DNA of 64,000 nt, from NCBI GenBank assembly GCA_013397075.1, contig VWZS01006721.1, positions 4,421,817 through 4,485,816 on the forward strand, in the 5' to 3' direction. Made by a program: the position numbers and the translations under genes. This stretch comes from Rhabdornis inornatus. Taxonomy: Eukaryota > Chordata > Aves > Passeriformes > Rhabdornithidae. Under the pieces are notes generated by a model that saw nothing but the letters and a program-made list of their open reading frames with translations, was not told the origin of the DNA and did no database searches. The stretch's first letter is position 1. Each line of letters starts with the position of its first letter. Positions 14,701 through 28,119 of the stretch are shown in pieces.

Positions 14701-17700
14701 CTAAATCTGCAAAAGTTCATGACAGTCTATGGCAAAACTCCATTTTACTTTGGATTAAACATACTTGGTGATGTTCCAGGAGAGCCCATCACTGTGTGCA
14801 CAAATGGGACTTTACTGGTTCCTCAGGAGAGAGATATCACTTGTTGGCTCTGTGTGTGCTCCCTGACAACATTTGTGTAAGAACTGACAAGGATGTTATC
14901 CTGATACACAGAATCTGCAAGTGCTGGAAGCTGAATGTGCTCAACTGAGACAGGGGTTGAATGTCCCATTCAAGAGCTACGAGCACTGCCTGCAGTGCTG
15001 TGCAAGTTCCGCTGCAAATTTATGTATGAATTGGAACAGGCAAGAAAGCCCTTCACTGGAAGTTTACTTGCTCTCATAGCTAATATTCCAGTTACCTGAG
15101 GAGACTTTACAAACTGCAAACAATCCTTCACTCTCTTTCCATCTCCCTATTACGGCTAGGGATGAATAAAAAGCTTTTAAGACTTGTCCTCAGTTTTTGG
15201 TCAGTATCTGTTAATTACTTCAGCTTGAACTGCCCCTTCTGCAGTGTTACAGCATAATTGAAGCATTAAACTTCAATATGTTAAGGAGACCAGAAGAGTT
15301 ACATATACTTTTCACTTCTAAGCTTTCACTTCTAGAGTTTTTCTCTTGTGACTGCCTTAGTTTGTATTCCCTTTTTTCCTCAAGCTTTTCTCTCAAGATT
15401 CAGACATTTTCTTTCACTCTTCTGCATGCTAAACACATCTTAGGGTACGATTTAAAGGGCTCAGATGTCAGGTATGTAAACTATTTTCCTTTAAGAACAG
15501 AATTGGCACATTAGGCTGTTTCAAAGCTAAGTGCATTTGAGGCTGAAACTTGCCTCCGAGTTTTATTCTCATTTATCAGCAATGACATCTTGATAATCTT
15601 GGCTTTGGTGAAATAAGAAATGCTGTATTCATTTACTATTTTTTTTTCTTAAGTATGTCATCATGGAATTTGAATATACTGCACTATGTACGTTCATATA
15701 CTTTTCAATACAGTTTCCCAGCTTTCTTCTAGATTTTTTTTCATCTAAATACAAAACGTGGACCTTGTTTTACCTCCTCCCAACTCAGTCAGAAATTATA
15801 TATGCAATGCCTGCACTAAAGTAAAAATACTGTGTTTGGCATCTGTGGTTGTCTGCTGAAGCTGACTCCTGTGTATAACCCAATGCAGTTTATCCCAGAC
15901 CTTTATTCAGACTAAAGTGACTGTGTAATCATCCATAATTCAGAGGCAGCACCTGTTGGGTTTGTACTAACAACTCGATACTTAAGTAAACTCTTTGAAG
16001 CTGGAGCCAGCAAAAATACCCTGCACTAGCATATCCTAGACTGATGGAACTGAGATTGGTTTCAATAAATTATGCCAGTATTTTTACTTCCAAAAAAATA
16101 TAATGAACACGATAATCTCCAGACAAGATGTTCAAAATTGATATAAAAAAAATTTATCAAAAGATATGCTTAGAAAAGTTAGGATACCAGTTTTGTTAAA
16201 ACAAGAAAGACAACTCCCATACCACCACCATTTTTACCTCTTCCAAAACATTTCCTCAGTTCCCAACAGAGAACATCCAAGACCAACACCTAGTCACCAT
16301 GGCGGGCATTGCTTTTCAGGCAGCCATGCAGAAAGTAGTTATGCAATATTTGAATAAATATGCAACATTCAACATAGTGCCAGTTCTTCACCATTCCCAT
16401 TTTTAAATGATAAATGCAAAGACACTACACAGACCGATAACTCCTCAAAAATCTACCTTGGATAGTCAAAAGACATTTTTGCAGCTTAGCTTTCTGACAC
16501 AAACCAAGGCCAAAATTCTGCAAACTCACTTACTAAAAAGCAGGAATTGAAGCAGACAAACCAGCTCTGATGCTACTCAACAGCTCTGTAGGTACCTATA
16601 GTCAACACAGCAGCACTGCCCCCCATGAGCTCTAGGAATACCCCTCAGCACTGGGAAGTCAGAGCACAAAGGAGGCTGGTGAGCCAAATTTTCCATGTGA
16701 CTTGTGTATTCAGCGAGGGAGCCAAGGTTTTATAGCATCATCTCTAATCACAAATGAAAGTCACCTCAAGCCTGGAACAGCTTATAGCCAGTTAAAAGGC
16801 CAGTCCAGAAGCTGAGTCAATCCAGGTTGGATGGACTATCATGAGGCTTAGTAAACACAAATTTATATAATTTATATCCTTATTATAACAGTAAACATGA
16901 GTATGTATGTATATATGAGACACACAACCATACTTGGTTGGTTGGGTGTTTTTACTGCACAGTACCATTGTATTTCTAGGTCTTGGAATTGGGAAAATAT
17001 AAAATATTTAAAAAAGTAATTATGGAGACAGGTGGGACACAGCAGTATTTCCCTTCTCGCATTGGTTTCCTTGAAGATTAATACTGGACATAAGCCCTTA
17101 AATTAACTCAATCCTATGCTACTTATAAATTTAATGCTGCCTTCTTACTGCATAAATAATGATCTGATTAAGTGGCTATAAAATATGGAGTCTGTTTCTT
17201 ATTTTTTTTTCTCCTAACCTCTATTTGAAACAGACCACCAAGTCATCAAATAGAGATAGCAACGCAGTATCACAAGGAACTTCTACTGACACAAAACCCC
17301 ACACATCCACAAGAATCCATCTTCCGAAGGTTTGTAAGAGATATCAGATACCCTGACAGTCACACGCTCCCACCTCACCAGATATGAACTAAATAATAAT
17401 TTTAATTTTTTTTTTAAATCAACATTTAAGCATACTGGAAAGGGTCCCATGCTGGGCATTTTAAGGAAGATGGCACAACAACAAAAATCAACCTACCAAT
17501 GTGTTCCTGGGGAAACACAAAGCAAGACTAGAAAGTCAAACAAACTGTATACCAGGGAACTGCTTCCCCCTGTGAAACACTTCTGAGTTCCGAAGGAACA
17601 ACATTCCCCTACGTCAAATGGACGTGATTTCTTTGTTATCTGTCCTTTGAGATGGGATAAGCCATCAGTATAGTTAAGAATAGGAACAGAATCCCAAGCC

Positions 17701-18783
17701 ATCCATTCTACAACAATATTAGAAATCTTCTGCAAGGATTCTTATTTCTATTCATCAGCTAAAGAAGTTGACAGATAAATCTGGAGCTCATTTTATTAAA
17801 ATCTCCAGGGACATTTCCATTTCTGGTTTATGGTGATGTGAATTTGCCCTGCCTCTACTTAGGGTACTCTGGTTCCGAGCCTCAGAATTAAAAAGCTATT
17901 GATTATAACCAAATTGAATATTCAATTTGAACATGGAAGATTTTACTTTTACAGAGACTGTCAGCACAATCAAACCCAAGCCTCTGCCTCTGCAGCTGCT
18001 CTCTGCTATGGGGCCAACCACTGCTTCCAGGAGAGTGGTCTAGCCATGGCATCACAGAGGTGAGCAGTGTAAATAAGTGTATAATCTCAGATGACATAAT
18101 CCAATACCTGGATGGGGAGGAAAGTCTTGGTTTCGTAGTCTTAAACACCTGAGTCTCACCAAGAGCCATGATAAAATTCCTAACAAAATCAAGGTGGGCC
18201 AGAAACCCATCTCATGACTGAAACAGAATCCCAGAGCAGCTATTAGGCTGCATCACAATTAAATCCTTCCCTTAAACTAACCCCCAGTCACAAAGCCAGA
18301 TCAAGAACACGAGCAATGATCAAGCAAGCAGCCAGGAGGCACACACATTCCCGACAGAAATTTTATCCTCAAAAAAGGGTATTTTTTGCAATTGGGCAAA
18401 AAGAAGCCTAAACATATTAAATTCTAGCAAATTGCACACATGTCCCCTGCTCCCTTCCCCCCCCCCAAAACCTATGATCAAAGGAATAGATTTTTAACTC
18501 AAATTTCAGTTGTATTCCCCCTTTCATACTGCAATATTTTCTGGTTCAGAGTCGGAAAACTAAAACAAACAAACAAAAGCACCACAAAAAACAAAAGCAG
18601 AAACTGAAACCTGAAATTGCTTCAGGATACAGGTTTCTTTAAAGCACACCATGGTGGTTAAAGCTAGGGAATAGTTAAGCAGTAATTATAATTTACAGTA
18701 TGCAAAGAGCAACTGCAATAACTGTACATCTGGGCAGTGGGCTGAAGTGGCAGAGATGATGTTTTATTCCCTCTCTTCCACAG
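8771..18783. other. Unique AT-rich DNA with short simple repeats
   Basis: No gene is recognised. The stretch contains C-runs at 8,791-8,798 and 18,457-18,466, a short AAC/AAT repeat at 14,121-14,160, a T/C-rich stretch around 15,290-15,450, a short GTAT/TATA repeat near 16,900 and a small CAAA repeat near 18,571. A patch at about 10,070-10,600 is richer in G+C and carries several overlapping frames on both strands. None has a recognisable product, and the overlap itself argues that they are chance frames in GC-richer sequence. An octamer ATGCAAAT lies at 11,512-11,519. Confidence 0.6.
14121..14160. repeat. Degenerate AAC/AAT microsatellite
   Basis: This is a short run of AAC triplets giving way to AAT triplets (aataaaaacaacaacgacag, then taataataataat). 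It is an impure trinucleotide repeat with no link to any feature I can name. Confidence 0.75.
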
Positions 18784-18823
18784 TCAAGGACATGGCAGCT
18801 GGCATTTAAGAGCAAGCAGAAAG
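18784..18823 (+). other. Candidate 40-nt exon (splice signals only)
   Basis: A strong 3' splice-site pattern (ttttattccctctcttccacag, AG ending at 18,783) is followed 40 nt later by a good 5' splice site (AAAG|GTAAGC, intron from 18,824). Two of the three frames are open across the 40 nt, which is expected by chance at this length. I see no clear branch point and no recognisable peptide. It could be a microexon or a non-coding RNA exon, but a chance pairing of splice-like strings is the more likely reading. Confidence 0.2.
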
Positions 18824-20820
18824 GTAAGCACTTGCAGTGTGATGAAGCTTACACGTGAACTACATCCAAGTCTTTTTAAAACGGTATGTACGTGTGTATA
18901 CATACACACACACGCACCCCATATACAGAAAAATCACCAAATAAATTATCTGCAAAGTTTACTTCTCCATTGAAGGCACATGCTGTCATTGCTGGGAGCC
19001 AGGAGCTGAATGCCATTAAGATGCAGACTGCAGTTCAACTGGCCCAGAGGCAGGAGCTCCACGGAGGCCCCCTGCACCTGAACTGTACAATGTTGATACA
19101 CAGCTCTCCAGAAGATTATTCAATTACAGAACTACCCTTACTGAACAACCCTGTCCAGCCACCTGCCCTGCTATGGATAGCAGATGACACAACTGAAAGA
19201 ATTAAAAAAAAAAAGAGCAAAACCCCCAAAAACCTCATGAACGCTAATATCTGACATGTGCTCATGTTGACTACACGTCCTACAGTTACAACTGCAAAAC
19301 ACCATAAAATGTTAAAGATAATATATTAACTATTCCCACCACCCATTTTGCATTGTTCAAATTTTGCAGCAAAGCAACACCTGTGGAACAGCAGCTACAA
19401 CTAAAGTTGCCAAACAACTCTCCTTTTACCGATACAAAAAATTTTCTCCATTTACTTTGCATAAAACTAAGCATTAACATTTTACAACATGGGTGTGTTT
19501 CAGGCCAAAAGAATCCACGTTTTAAGAAAAATGCTATGGATGTTTCTGAAAAAGCGAGGTGAAGGGAGAACACTGTTTGGACAGTATTCATCTCTCCTAC
19601 AATTGATCCTTTGAGAACCAGTATTTCCATGTTTCAGCGTACAGACTTGGAATTAACCTTGGAGCCAGAGGTGGTGCTTTTTCCAGTGGAGGGAAAATCT
19701 ACTCAAACCCACCTAGAAGCAGTGTTTACATGCATTCAGGAGTGGTTTGCAGTACTTGGCAGCTGCATTCCCTCCATTTTAGCTACACTGAGCAAAGTTC
19801 ACTCTCCTCCCTTTGCACAGATGCTCATTCTTTCTGTGAAGGGCTGCACCTGAACTGAGATGAAGGACACCCGAATCCCACCTCACCTCTGCAGACACCT
19901 TGCTACAAATGCAGACTGCGATGGAAGGGAAGGTCCCAAACCAAACACAAAGGGACGAGGACAGGCAGCACAATTGCATTTACTTCAGGCTGCTGAGGTG
20001 CAATGAGTGGTTGTAAATACAGGATTACAAGGAGATGGGCAAGGTAGAAATGTGCCAGCAGCAGAAGAAGGGAGGAGACTGACTGTTGGGAAGAGCAGCA
20101 GAAGGGCTCTGCAGCAGTGTGGGTGAAAAATACACGGTCATTTAGAAGAGAGTACGAGATGAGGCAGAGCAGTGAAAACTCCAGGACATCACAAACATTC
20201 CCCTGTGCCTTACTGCTACTTATGGCCTATTTCTACAGCAAGTCTGTCAGCAGAAGCAGCAAGGCTGATTTTTAAGGTTCAGTGAGCTACATGGATGGCA
20301 AGACTCTTCCATGAAATGGAATTCACTCCACCTGCTTTCTTAAGAGGTCTCAGAAGTACTTGTGACTGTAAAGCCTTGTGACCATATACAGTCTTACCTA
20401 TTACAACTCTGCTTTGTGCACAGGCTGAACAGCCTATAACCTGGATGGCAAATTTGGAAGAGAAAATCCAAGTATATTCTGTAACTGAAAAAAAAAAAAT
20501 CTATCATTAGGAAGAAGACTGTGCCTCCTTCATTTCAGAAACCTGAACAAGGCTGGAAAGTTTTGGCAGAAAATGACCAATCTGTTTAAGAAAGTACAAT
20601 ATCACCACAAAGAACTGAATTTATCATAACTTTTCCACATGCTATATAATAATACTTTTCATGCAAACATATGCTTTTGCCAAAGTCTTCTCTCACTTTT
20701 ATCTTTGAACTGTGAAAAGACTCCAAAAAGCTGCACGAGCCAATAGCCCACATTTAAGGCAATTTGCAAACTGCACACCGAGTTCATTAGTACTGACAAT
20801 TCAACAAACAACACAGCCTT
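18824..20820. other. Unique DNA, no gene recognised
   Basis: Apart from the small CA-type repeat at 18,885-18,918, I see no repeat or gene. Frames of 122 codons (18,886-19,254 plus) and 114 codons (19,286-19,630 minus) have no recognisable domain. The first starts inside the CA repeat, which argues against a real protein. Confidence 0.6.
18885..18918. repeat. Short TG/CA alternating repeat
   Basis: The run tatgtacgtgtgtatacata followed by cacacacacgcac is an imperfect alternating purine-pyrimidine microsatellite, partly self-complementary around tgtatacata. Confidence 0.8.
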
Positions 20821-21160
20821 TGAATGGCCGCGTTGATCCCAACTTTCAGCAATTAAACTCCATTTACATCCTTCAAAAACGCTTGCAGGAAACAGTGCTT
20901 ACACCTTTACACATGTGGAGTCACTGCGAGCGCGTAGAGTCCAGGAGAATTCACGGCTCGCTCACAGCCCCCTGAACCACTGGAATTATTTTGGATGTTG
21001 TCTCTCTGGCTGTGCAGTGTGAAAGGAGAGGCGAGGAGGGAGCAGGCCAGAACAAACATGGAGTGCTCCACACGGGTGGGACCGGGAAGCACACGGCTCC
21101 CAAAGATCAGAGCGCACAGAGAGTTCCCGTCCTGGGATGGCAACGGTGCCACAGAGGTGG
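20820..21160. other. Modest CpG-enriched patch
   Basis: By hand I count about 15 CpG dinucleotides across 20,821-21,180, against zero to one in most 60-base lines of this window. Examples are the ggccgcgtt near 20,827 and the gcgagcgcgt near 20,926. It is less dense than a textbook CpG island. Frames on both strands (for example 103 codons from 20,991 plus and 81 codons ending at 20,907 minus) overlap and have no recognisable product. It could be a decayed island, a small regulatory element or a GC-richer patch only. Confidence 0.5.
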
Positions 21161-21871
21161 CAACAATCTAAAGTGGAGGGTGACAGGAGCTGGAAGAGGA
21201 GGACCACTGCCTCCTTCCAAAGGAAATTCAGCTAGCCCACTCCCCATCTCCTCCTCAAAGTTTGAAAAAGCCTCCTTGTCCTCACAAGGCATGATCTGTT
21301 AGATCCATCAATGAAGATCTCAGAAAAAAGGCATCACTAGTTAATACTCTGATTTTTAAGTAGGATTTTAAATATCTTTTAAACATTTAGTAATACTAGA
21401 TTCTCCATAGGACTTTTGTATCTACACTTTAAGTATTATGAAATATAAATTAAGTTCACAATCTAGTATTTTTGTCTTGGGAATGATTCTCAAGTTCCTA
21501 GGCTTAGCAGATGGCCGATAACAGATTTCACTATTTCCTGTTTTTCCCCCATTTTCTTGGATTTCAGCAACAGAATAGATCTTTTCCTGAGCAATCTGTT
21601 CAGTTTGATTGCATGTCTTTTCTGAATTATATCCAGTACTTATTTTTCTTTTGTAGTATCCCCCCTCCACCATGTCCCTTCTTTGAAGCTGGAAGTTCTC
21701 TCTTTGGTTTGTAGCTGCTGGACAAGAATAAAAGCAAACCTCAGATGAAGCAGACAAAATGTATGCTGACTTCCACGCTGCTTCTCTCAACTTGTTTCCA
21801 TTATGCAAATTATTCCCAACGAGTCATACGCACGCAACCACACTTCCTAACCTGCAAGTTTGTTTTTACAG

Positions 21872-21968
21872 AATCATAACTCACTCCTGTCTCTGCTCCA
21901 ACACATTGTCCAACTTCCAGGATTCCTTCACAGAGTCACTCCCAGTTATCGCCATACGCACATTACAG
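21872..21968 (+). other. Candidate 97-nt exon (splice signals only)
   Basis: The upstream side has a CTAAC branch-point-like string (cttcctaac), then a tract tgcaagtttgtttttacag with AG ending at 21,871. The downstream side is the perfect consensus 5' splice site ACAG|GTAAGT (intron from 21,969). Two of three frames are open for the full 97 nt; the third has a stop at its second codon. One frame reads IITHSCLCSNTLSNFQDS and onward; I recognise no family in it. It lies 0.7 kb downstream of the CpG-enriched patch and 0.5 kb upstream of the GC-rich block, on the strand where both could belong to one transcript. A non-coding exon or a chance pairing are both possible. Confidence 0.3.
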
Positions 21969-22449
21969 GTAAGTGCATAATTCCTACGTAACCAATTTAA
22001 AAAGTCTCTAATTCAGAACAAACCACCTCCTGCCTTGAAACTACCTCTGCCCCCAGAGAGAGGACCAGGATGCTTTCCCTGCCTCCCCAGGTGCTCCCTC
22101 CACATCAAGGTATGTCTGCACTCCGAGGTTCATTCTGCCACGGCGGCTGTTCCCCGCTCTGCAGTCAAGATGTGATAGAGATGAACACATTCAGCAGATT
22201 TATAAAAAGTTTGAATTGCTCTTGAGAACAGTCATCCACTGGCCTCCCTGATGCCATAAAGGGAAATGCTCCCAGCACAGCGACAAGAGAGGAAAATCCC
22301 AGGTTCCCTAGCTCTTTAAGCCAATGCAATAAATCAAGAGTTACATAACTTCTTTTCTTCCCCCTCCTAAAAATACATTCCTAGCCTGAAACATAATTAT
22401 TAAGTCTGAAAAAATAAAATGATGTTTCCATGGTTTTTACTAGCTCTCA

Positions 22450-23160
22450 GGCTGAAACATGGAGGCCTTTGGAAGAAAGCTGCTGTGAGGAAGCGGGAAG
22501 GTTACAGAGGCAGCAGCATTCCACCAGGATGGAGGATGATGCACAGCACCCAGAGCTGAGGATCATGCAGAGACAAGTGCTGGCTTTTCTCTGAAATGCT
22601 GCTGTCCCACTGCTCCCCTCGAGTCTGGGGGACCTGCTCCCCTCACTGGGCTAGCACAGCAAACATGTACACTGTCTGCTCCATGGCTGGCTGGGTTCCA
22701 GAGGAGATGATCCACCCTGGACCAGGTGCTCACTCTGGTCACCAGGGGCAGTGGATGTGGCTGGAGGGTCCCTGAGGTGGGTGCTGTATCCACAGCAGAC
22801 ACGTCCCTCCTGGCCCTGGAGGGGCCCAGGGTCTCCACAGGTATGTGCAAGCAGCAGACAAGGTCATCTCCAGCAGCTCCTGCTCTCTGAGCACAGATGG
22901 AGGCACTCCAAGAGCAGAAGACTATTTCTGGCTGGCCATCTCAGGCTGCAGTTGCCTGTCCCAGCCGAGATGAGCCACAGCCCTTTGCTGCCAGCCCTGG
23001 GAACAGGTGCTGCTCCTCAGGAGAACCAGCAGCAACCCTTGCTGCCAGCACCAAGGGGCTTTGTGCCCTGCTCCTGGGAAGGACAGACTTCAGCAGCACA
23101 ACTCTAGACCTCCTTCATCTAGGGAACATCAGAAACCTTGAGGGTCTGTTTCTTGGATCA
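22450..23160. other. GC-rich, CpG-poor block without recognised gene
   Basis: This 0.7-kb block is clearly richer in G and C than its surroundings but is mostly CTG/CAG and CCT/AGG rather than CpG. It holds frames of 118 codons (22,751-23,107 plus) and 95 codons (22,563-22,850 minus) that overlap each other. Neither has a recognisable motif. A 5' splice-site string CAG|GTATGT occurs at 22,840/22,841. A non-coding exon, an old degraded insertion or local GC-biased gene conversion would all fit. I cannot choose between them. Confidence 0.4.
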
Positions 23161-26100
23161 CAGGAGCTGTAACTTTTTATAACTAGTTAAATGATGTCAT
23201 ATGCTTATTAGCTTTCCAGGCTCTATTTGGAAGGCAATTTTTTTTTTTTTTAAATTCTCTTGTTCCCTTTTTTTCCCCTTGACTGCTTAGTTTCTATTCA
23301 GCATGAATGCTCTGCTCTGAAAATTCTGCCAAAGGTTTTCCACATTCTCTGCACAGCCCTCTAACTGCATTGCAGAAAAATAGGACTCATATACACATTC
23401 AACCTTGCTCCTCAAACATCTTTAAAAGTTTTGCCTGTTCATATTGAGTTCCTACTGGAAAAAAAAAGCTGATAATCAATCCAGAAATACAATTCCGCAT
23501 GTTCCTGCACTGAGCCAAAACCACAGAATTTACTACCACAGAAAACACAGAAGTAAAATGAATTAAATTAATCTATCAGGTTTTTTTCCCCTCCCATCTC
23601 TGCTAGGTCATTCCAGCAATCCAGAAAAAGAAATAGTCTGAAATCAAAACTGAAGCCTAGATTCAGCTACACTGCCTCAATACATAAGAAGAACCTACTC
23701 ACACTTTACAGCTGTTGTAAAAATTAGAAAGCAATTATGAAGTGATACAGGAATTACCTTGTTCACTCTGGGATTAAAAATATTAATCTTGGGTAGGATG
23801 TTATGAAAAACAGTAATATAGCAATCACTGAACTATTCCAAAATTTTATGCAAAATTAGCTCAGAATACTCTGTGATCCTGTGAGATGGCTACAGAGTTG
23901 TCCACTATGACTGTCTGAACTGTTCCATTTTGTGGTTTGCAAGTTGTATTCAGACAAAAGAGAATACAAATGCACCCCAGCATGTTTGACCATAACTGAA
24001 TCATCCAAACTGTGCAAGAGTTGACTTTTTCTGGGGCATTTTCTTAATAAGCGAAACAGATATTTGTCTTACTGAATTGCAACTAATAACAAGGCTGAAT
24101 TTCATCTTTTCCCTATTTGTGTCAGAATGGAGGAAACCAGCAGACAGATTATCTTTTTGTTATAGCATAGAAGTTTTTGCATACTTGGAACTCTAAGAAA
24201 CTGGATGAGACTCCACGGTTTGTGCCATCCTCCATCCTTACAAGGCAGCACTTTCATAAATTCACAAGTTTTATTTCAGAACTAATCAAATGTTTTGATC
24301 GTATGATGCCTCTTCAAAGAGCTGTTTCTGAGCATTGTCTTGCCAATGACAAGACTTTTAATCTACAGGTTAAATGCACCCAACCCAAGCTATACGCACT
24401 CACACTTGACCCAGCAGTGTTAATCTTCACCTTAAACAAAAAAGCAACTGTGAAACTTTTTAAAACAGTTCTACTCCCTCCAAAAGCTTTATTTAAAAAC
24501 AAAACAACCCACCCCGCATACATTCTCTCAGCTTTCCTCTTCCCAGACAGATATCACCTGCTTTACTACCCTCAAGGCAGAAGAGAACTGATCTTTTCCT
24601 GAGTTTACAAGTACATCTTGCACAACCCCTACAGCATAGATCATCTTATTTATTTTCAGAACATTACTTGTATGTGGTCTGATGGCGCCCAAGTCCTTCT
24701 TTAAATTTTCATAAAAATGACTGTCCTACTGAAAATATCCCTTAGCACACTGTTGAGGATTATCATCATCATCACACAAAAGGATCAGAGTCACGGACAG
24801 GCACTAGATACCTAATTAAAGAAGTGGAACAAAGCTCAAATGAAGGAAATGCATTTAGTTACTCTTGACTCTCAGCTGTTGCCATAAGCTTGGGCAGAAG
24901 ACAAAAACTACTTGCTCACTACTAGTAAGCATTCCCTGGCACATGCATTTGTGTCTCCCCATGAGACAGTCAACCCAATACCTCTCTCACTTTTTAAAAT
25001 TCCTCTCTACTTTGAAATTATACATTTTCCATTTGCCACCCTAGCAAAGGCTCCCTTGAAATTTTATCTTAGTCTGCTAGGATTACTTTTGGCAAACACT
25101 TTATTGCAATTACATTGTATCTACCTGTTTCTCCAGCAAATGTGGTTCTAATGCTTGGCATATGATGGACTTCAGGTTTGTAGGCTTGCAGTTCTATGGA
25201 GCAACATACTCCATTTCTCAGAGTTCAATACTTCATGGTAAAGGTTTCACATATTTTCTAATTAAATAAGCCTCAAGGGGAATGTGAAACCTCCTCTTCC
25301 AGTCTGAGCTGAATCAAAAAAGGAACAGGCGCATTGATTTTGATCAAATATGAAGGCCTCTGCCAGCAAAGCTCTCTAAAATGTTGTCAGCACACATATG
25401 GAAGACTAGTCCTTGGAATAGCCACAACTATATTTTATTACTTCCTCGAAGATAAATTTCATTCTGAGGAACTTTTGCTTCCAAAAAAAAAATCGGTAAT
25501 AAAGATCTTCTCTGGAGGTTGCCTAAACCCATACACATAAAAGAGTTTCACTTGCAACTGCTACAAAAGCAAGAAACACAACATTTAATTAATTCTGTTC
25601 CCTAATGAAGGAAAATATGCGATTAACACGGGAATTATACTGTTAAACAATATTAGTAATTGAAGTTCAACAGTGGAAGTACAAGAGGTGTAGTACATAA
25701 ATGGCAAAGTGATAGTTTTTTTAGTCACCTGTGCAGGATAGAAACTCAATCACTGGGAACATGGTTTTGCTTCAAATGAAAGCATTCTCACTTCCTCTTT
25801 GGCACAGGATTTTCTTCTTCACATGATAAAACATTTAAGTTATAAAGCTACTTGAAATTAGATAAAGCCATGGCAAAAATTAAACAGGAATAAAACAACT
25901 GACGAGGAAGAGAGACGCTGCTGAAGCACTAATATGCTGCCAAACTTCCCCAAAGTCATTAATGTCTCTATCAAACCCGAGAAAACTCATAGATTCATTG
26001 TGTATAAAAAGCTGCATTACCTCACCCAGAAGCAATGAAAGCAAGAATAAATTTGAGAGAAAGCAGCCTTCTCAGCACAGCCAACTTGGTGAACTTCAGC

Positions 26101-28119
26101 CTTGGATTTTCATCATTGCTGCAAGGACAGAAACAAGCCACGTTTGGCTGTGCAACACATACTCCAAACAGCTCAGGACACCAACTGCTCCATCTTTATG
26201 GCTGGCTTTAAAACATGGGACATTAAGGAAGTTCGTTTCCAAGGAAGGGAAAGGACAACGGCCAATGGTTAATCGCAAGGCAAACAAAAAACCCCATATA
26301 GATGAGATTTATATATATGCTCTCTGTACCCTGAAGGTGTTGGGGGGTTTATTACACTCAGACCAGCAGGAAAATGTTACACCCCACATTCTACAAACCA
26401 GTAGCTATTTTTTGGACTATTCAAAGCAAATGTTTATTTATTCTTGGGAAAGTTTCTGCAATCATCAGGAAAGAAAAAAAAAAAGGCAAATCAAAACTGA
26501 ATTCACGAATCCAAAGCAATTCCTGGAGAGGCATGCTCCCCTCCCCCAGCTATTTTTTTTTTTTTTACAAATGAATTTCTAGTGAGGCCATTTGGCATTT
26601 TTTTAGTATGAAGTATCATCAGTTCCTCCCTCCGTCGTACGCCACTGTCACCCTGATGTATTTTTCTCACAGAACCATCACTTTTGGGACTACTCTATCA
26701 TAAGAGCCACAGCATTACATTTGACAATCTGTACTAGATAAAATGAAGGGCATCCAAACAGGCACAAGGTCATTCAGACTCGAATCTTTATGGAGAGCAT
26801 TTAAATTGTGCATTTAGTATAAAAAATGTACTGAAAAAAAAAATCAAGATTGCATGAAAAGTGCTTTAAGTTGGTATGATTTGGGATAAAATTAGCAAGA
26901 GTAGTCTCTGCCAAGTGCTATAAAATGATGATGCAATAATTTCACCCTTTTAAGTTAGCACATGTATGGAAGCAATTAAAATGTTTCCTTTTCAAAATTA
27001 AAAAGGAAAACTGCAACAGAGAATATTAAACCACTTCTTGAAGTTTAGGCATGCAAAGGAACAGCACAAATGCAACCACTTGGATTTCACAGACTAAGGG
27101 CTGTTGGTTTTTTTTCCTTGACTGAAATCCACAGTCAAGTGTTTCACACCAAAAATCAGAATGGCGTGAGATGAGATGCATTTTTTGGACTTCTGGTTGC
27201 GTCTCCATTTTTCCCAAATTCTCCAGCTGAGGATTAAGCTCACTGGCCAGGAGGACGCCAGACTGAAGGCAAAGTTACAGCACAAAAACTGTGACACACA
27301 AAGCAATGCTGCCAAAAACATTAAAATTCTCCCCATGTTTTCCCCAATTGCTCACACAAATGCCAGGTGTTTGGCTAAAAGGGAAAAGCAAGTGAAAACT
27401 CTTCCTTTAGAGAAGCAGTGACACAAACAGGGTGAGAAAAAGGGTGCCATAAATCACATCCTCCAAATATTAAATCTCCAGGTTCCACCCTTCCTGAAAA
27501 GCTTATGAGATACATAGGACATTTTTCGTGAAAGCTCTTTTTCTGTTTTGCATATGGGGATGACTCAGAGTTGCTTACTTGATCTTGCACTGGGACAGAT
27601 CTGCAGGAAAACTCTCTGAAGCACAGGGGTGCTGAGGGGAATCTGTGATCCAACTGTGCTGGAGAATGGATGTCATCAGCTAAGCAGCTCACAAATAAAT
27701 GAGAAGAATTATGCTCCAGAAACGGAAGCCCTCAGCTTTGAAGAGATGTGCTCTAGGCCTCCCACAGCCTGCAACAAGTCATCTGAATTTCTAAATGCAT
27801 GGCTTGCCTTCTGATGCAAAAAATAAGCAACTGAGGCACTGCATTAGTAACCAGCAACCATAGATAGGGAATCCTAAACGCTTCATGCAGGGTCATGCCC
27901 AGACCTGGCAAGACTTAACCTAGCAAGCTTAGCATTGGCATTGCCAACAAGCCATAAGAGATGGGGCACCAGCTCTGAATTAGCCAGACAGGGACTCCAA
28001 CCCACAGCTCTGCTTTGCAAAATAACAACTCAGAATTTGGGTAAAACCCTATCCCAGTTTGGTAACAAATGAGAGGCTGCCCCATAAAATAAAGAATACC
28101 AAGTTACAAGCAACAGAAC
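23161..28119. other. Unique AT-rich DNA; longest open frame is probably chance
   Basis: There is no recognised gene or repeat other than short A- and T-runs. The longest open frame in the window, 206 codons at 25,962-26,582 plus, lies here. Its translation is rich in K, S, H and N, has no recognisable domain, and ends in a run of phenylalanines encoded by a T-run (about 26,554-26,566). In AT-rich vertebrate DNA of this size a stop-free stretch of this length is not surprising. I call it a chance frame rather than a gene. Confidence 0.6.

Noticed and set aside
19181..19220. gcagatgacacaactgaaag, resembling the LINE transcriptase catalytic-box coding pattern
   Set aside because: Flanking sequence does not follow CR1 or L3 order on either side, so the match is a short coincidence.
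25962..26582. 206-codon open frame, the longest in the window
   Set aside because: It has no recognisable domain, a composition biased by AT-rich sequence, a phenylalanine run from a T-tract at its end, and no convincing splice or promoter context. Chance is sufficient.
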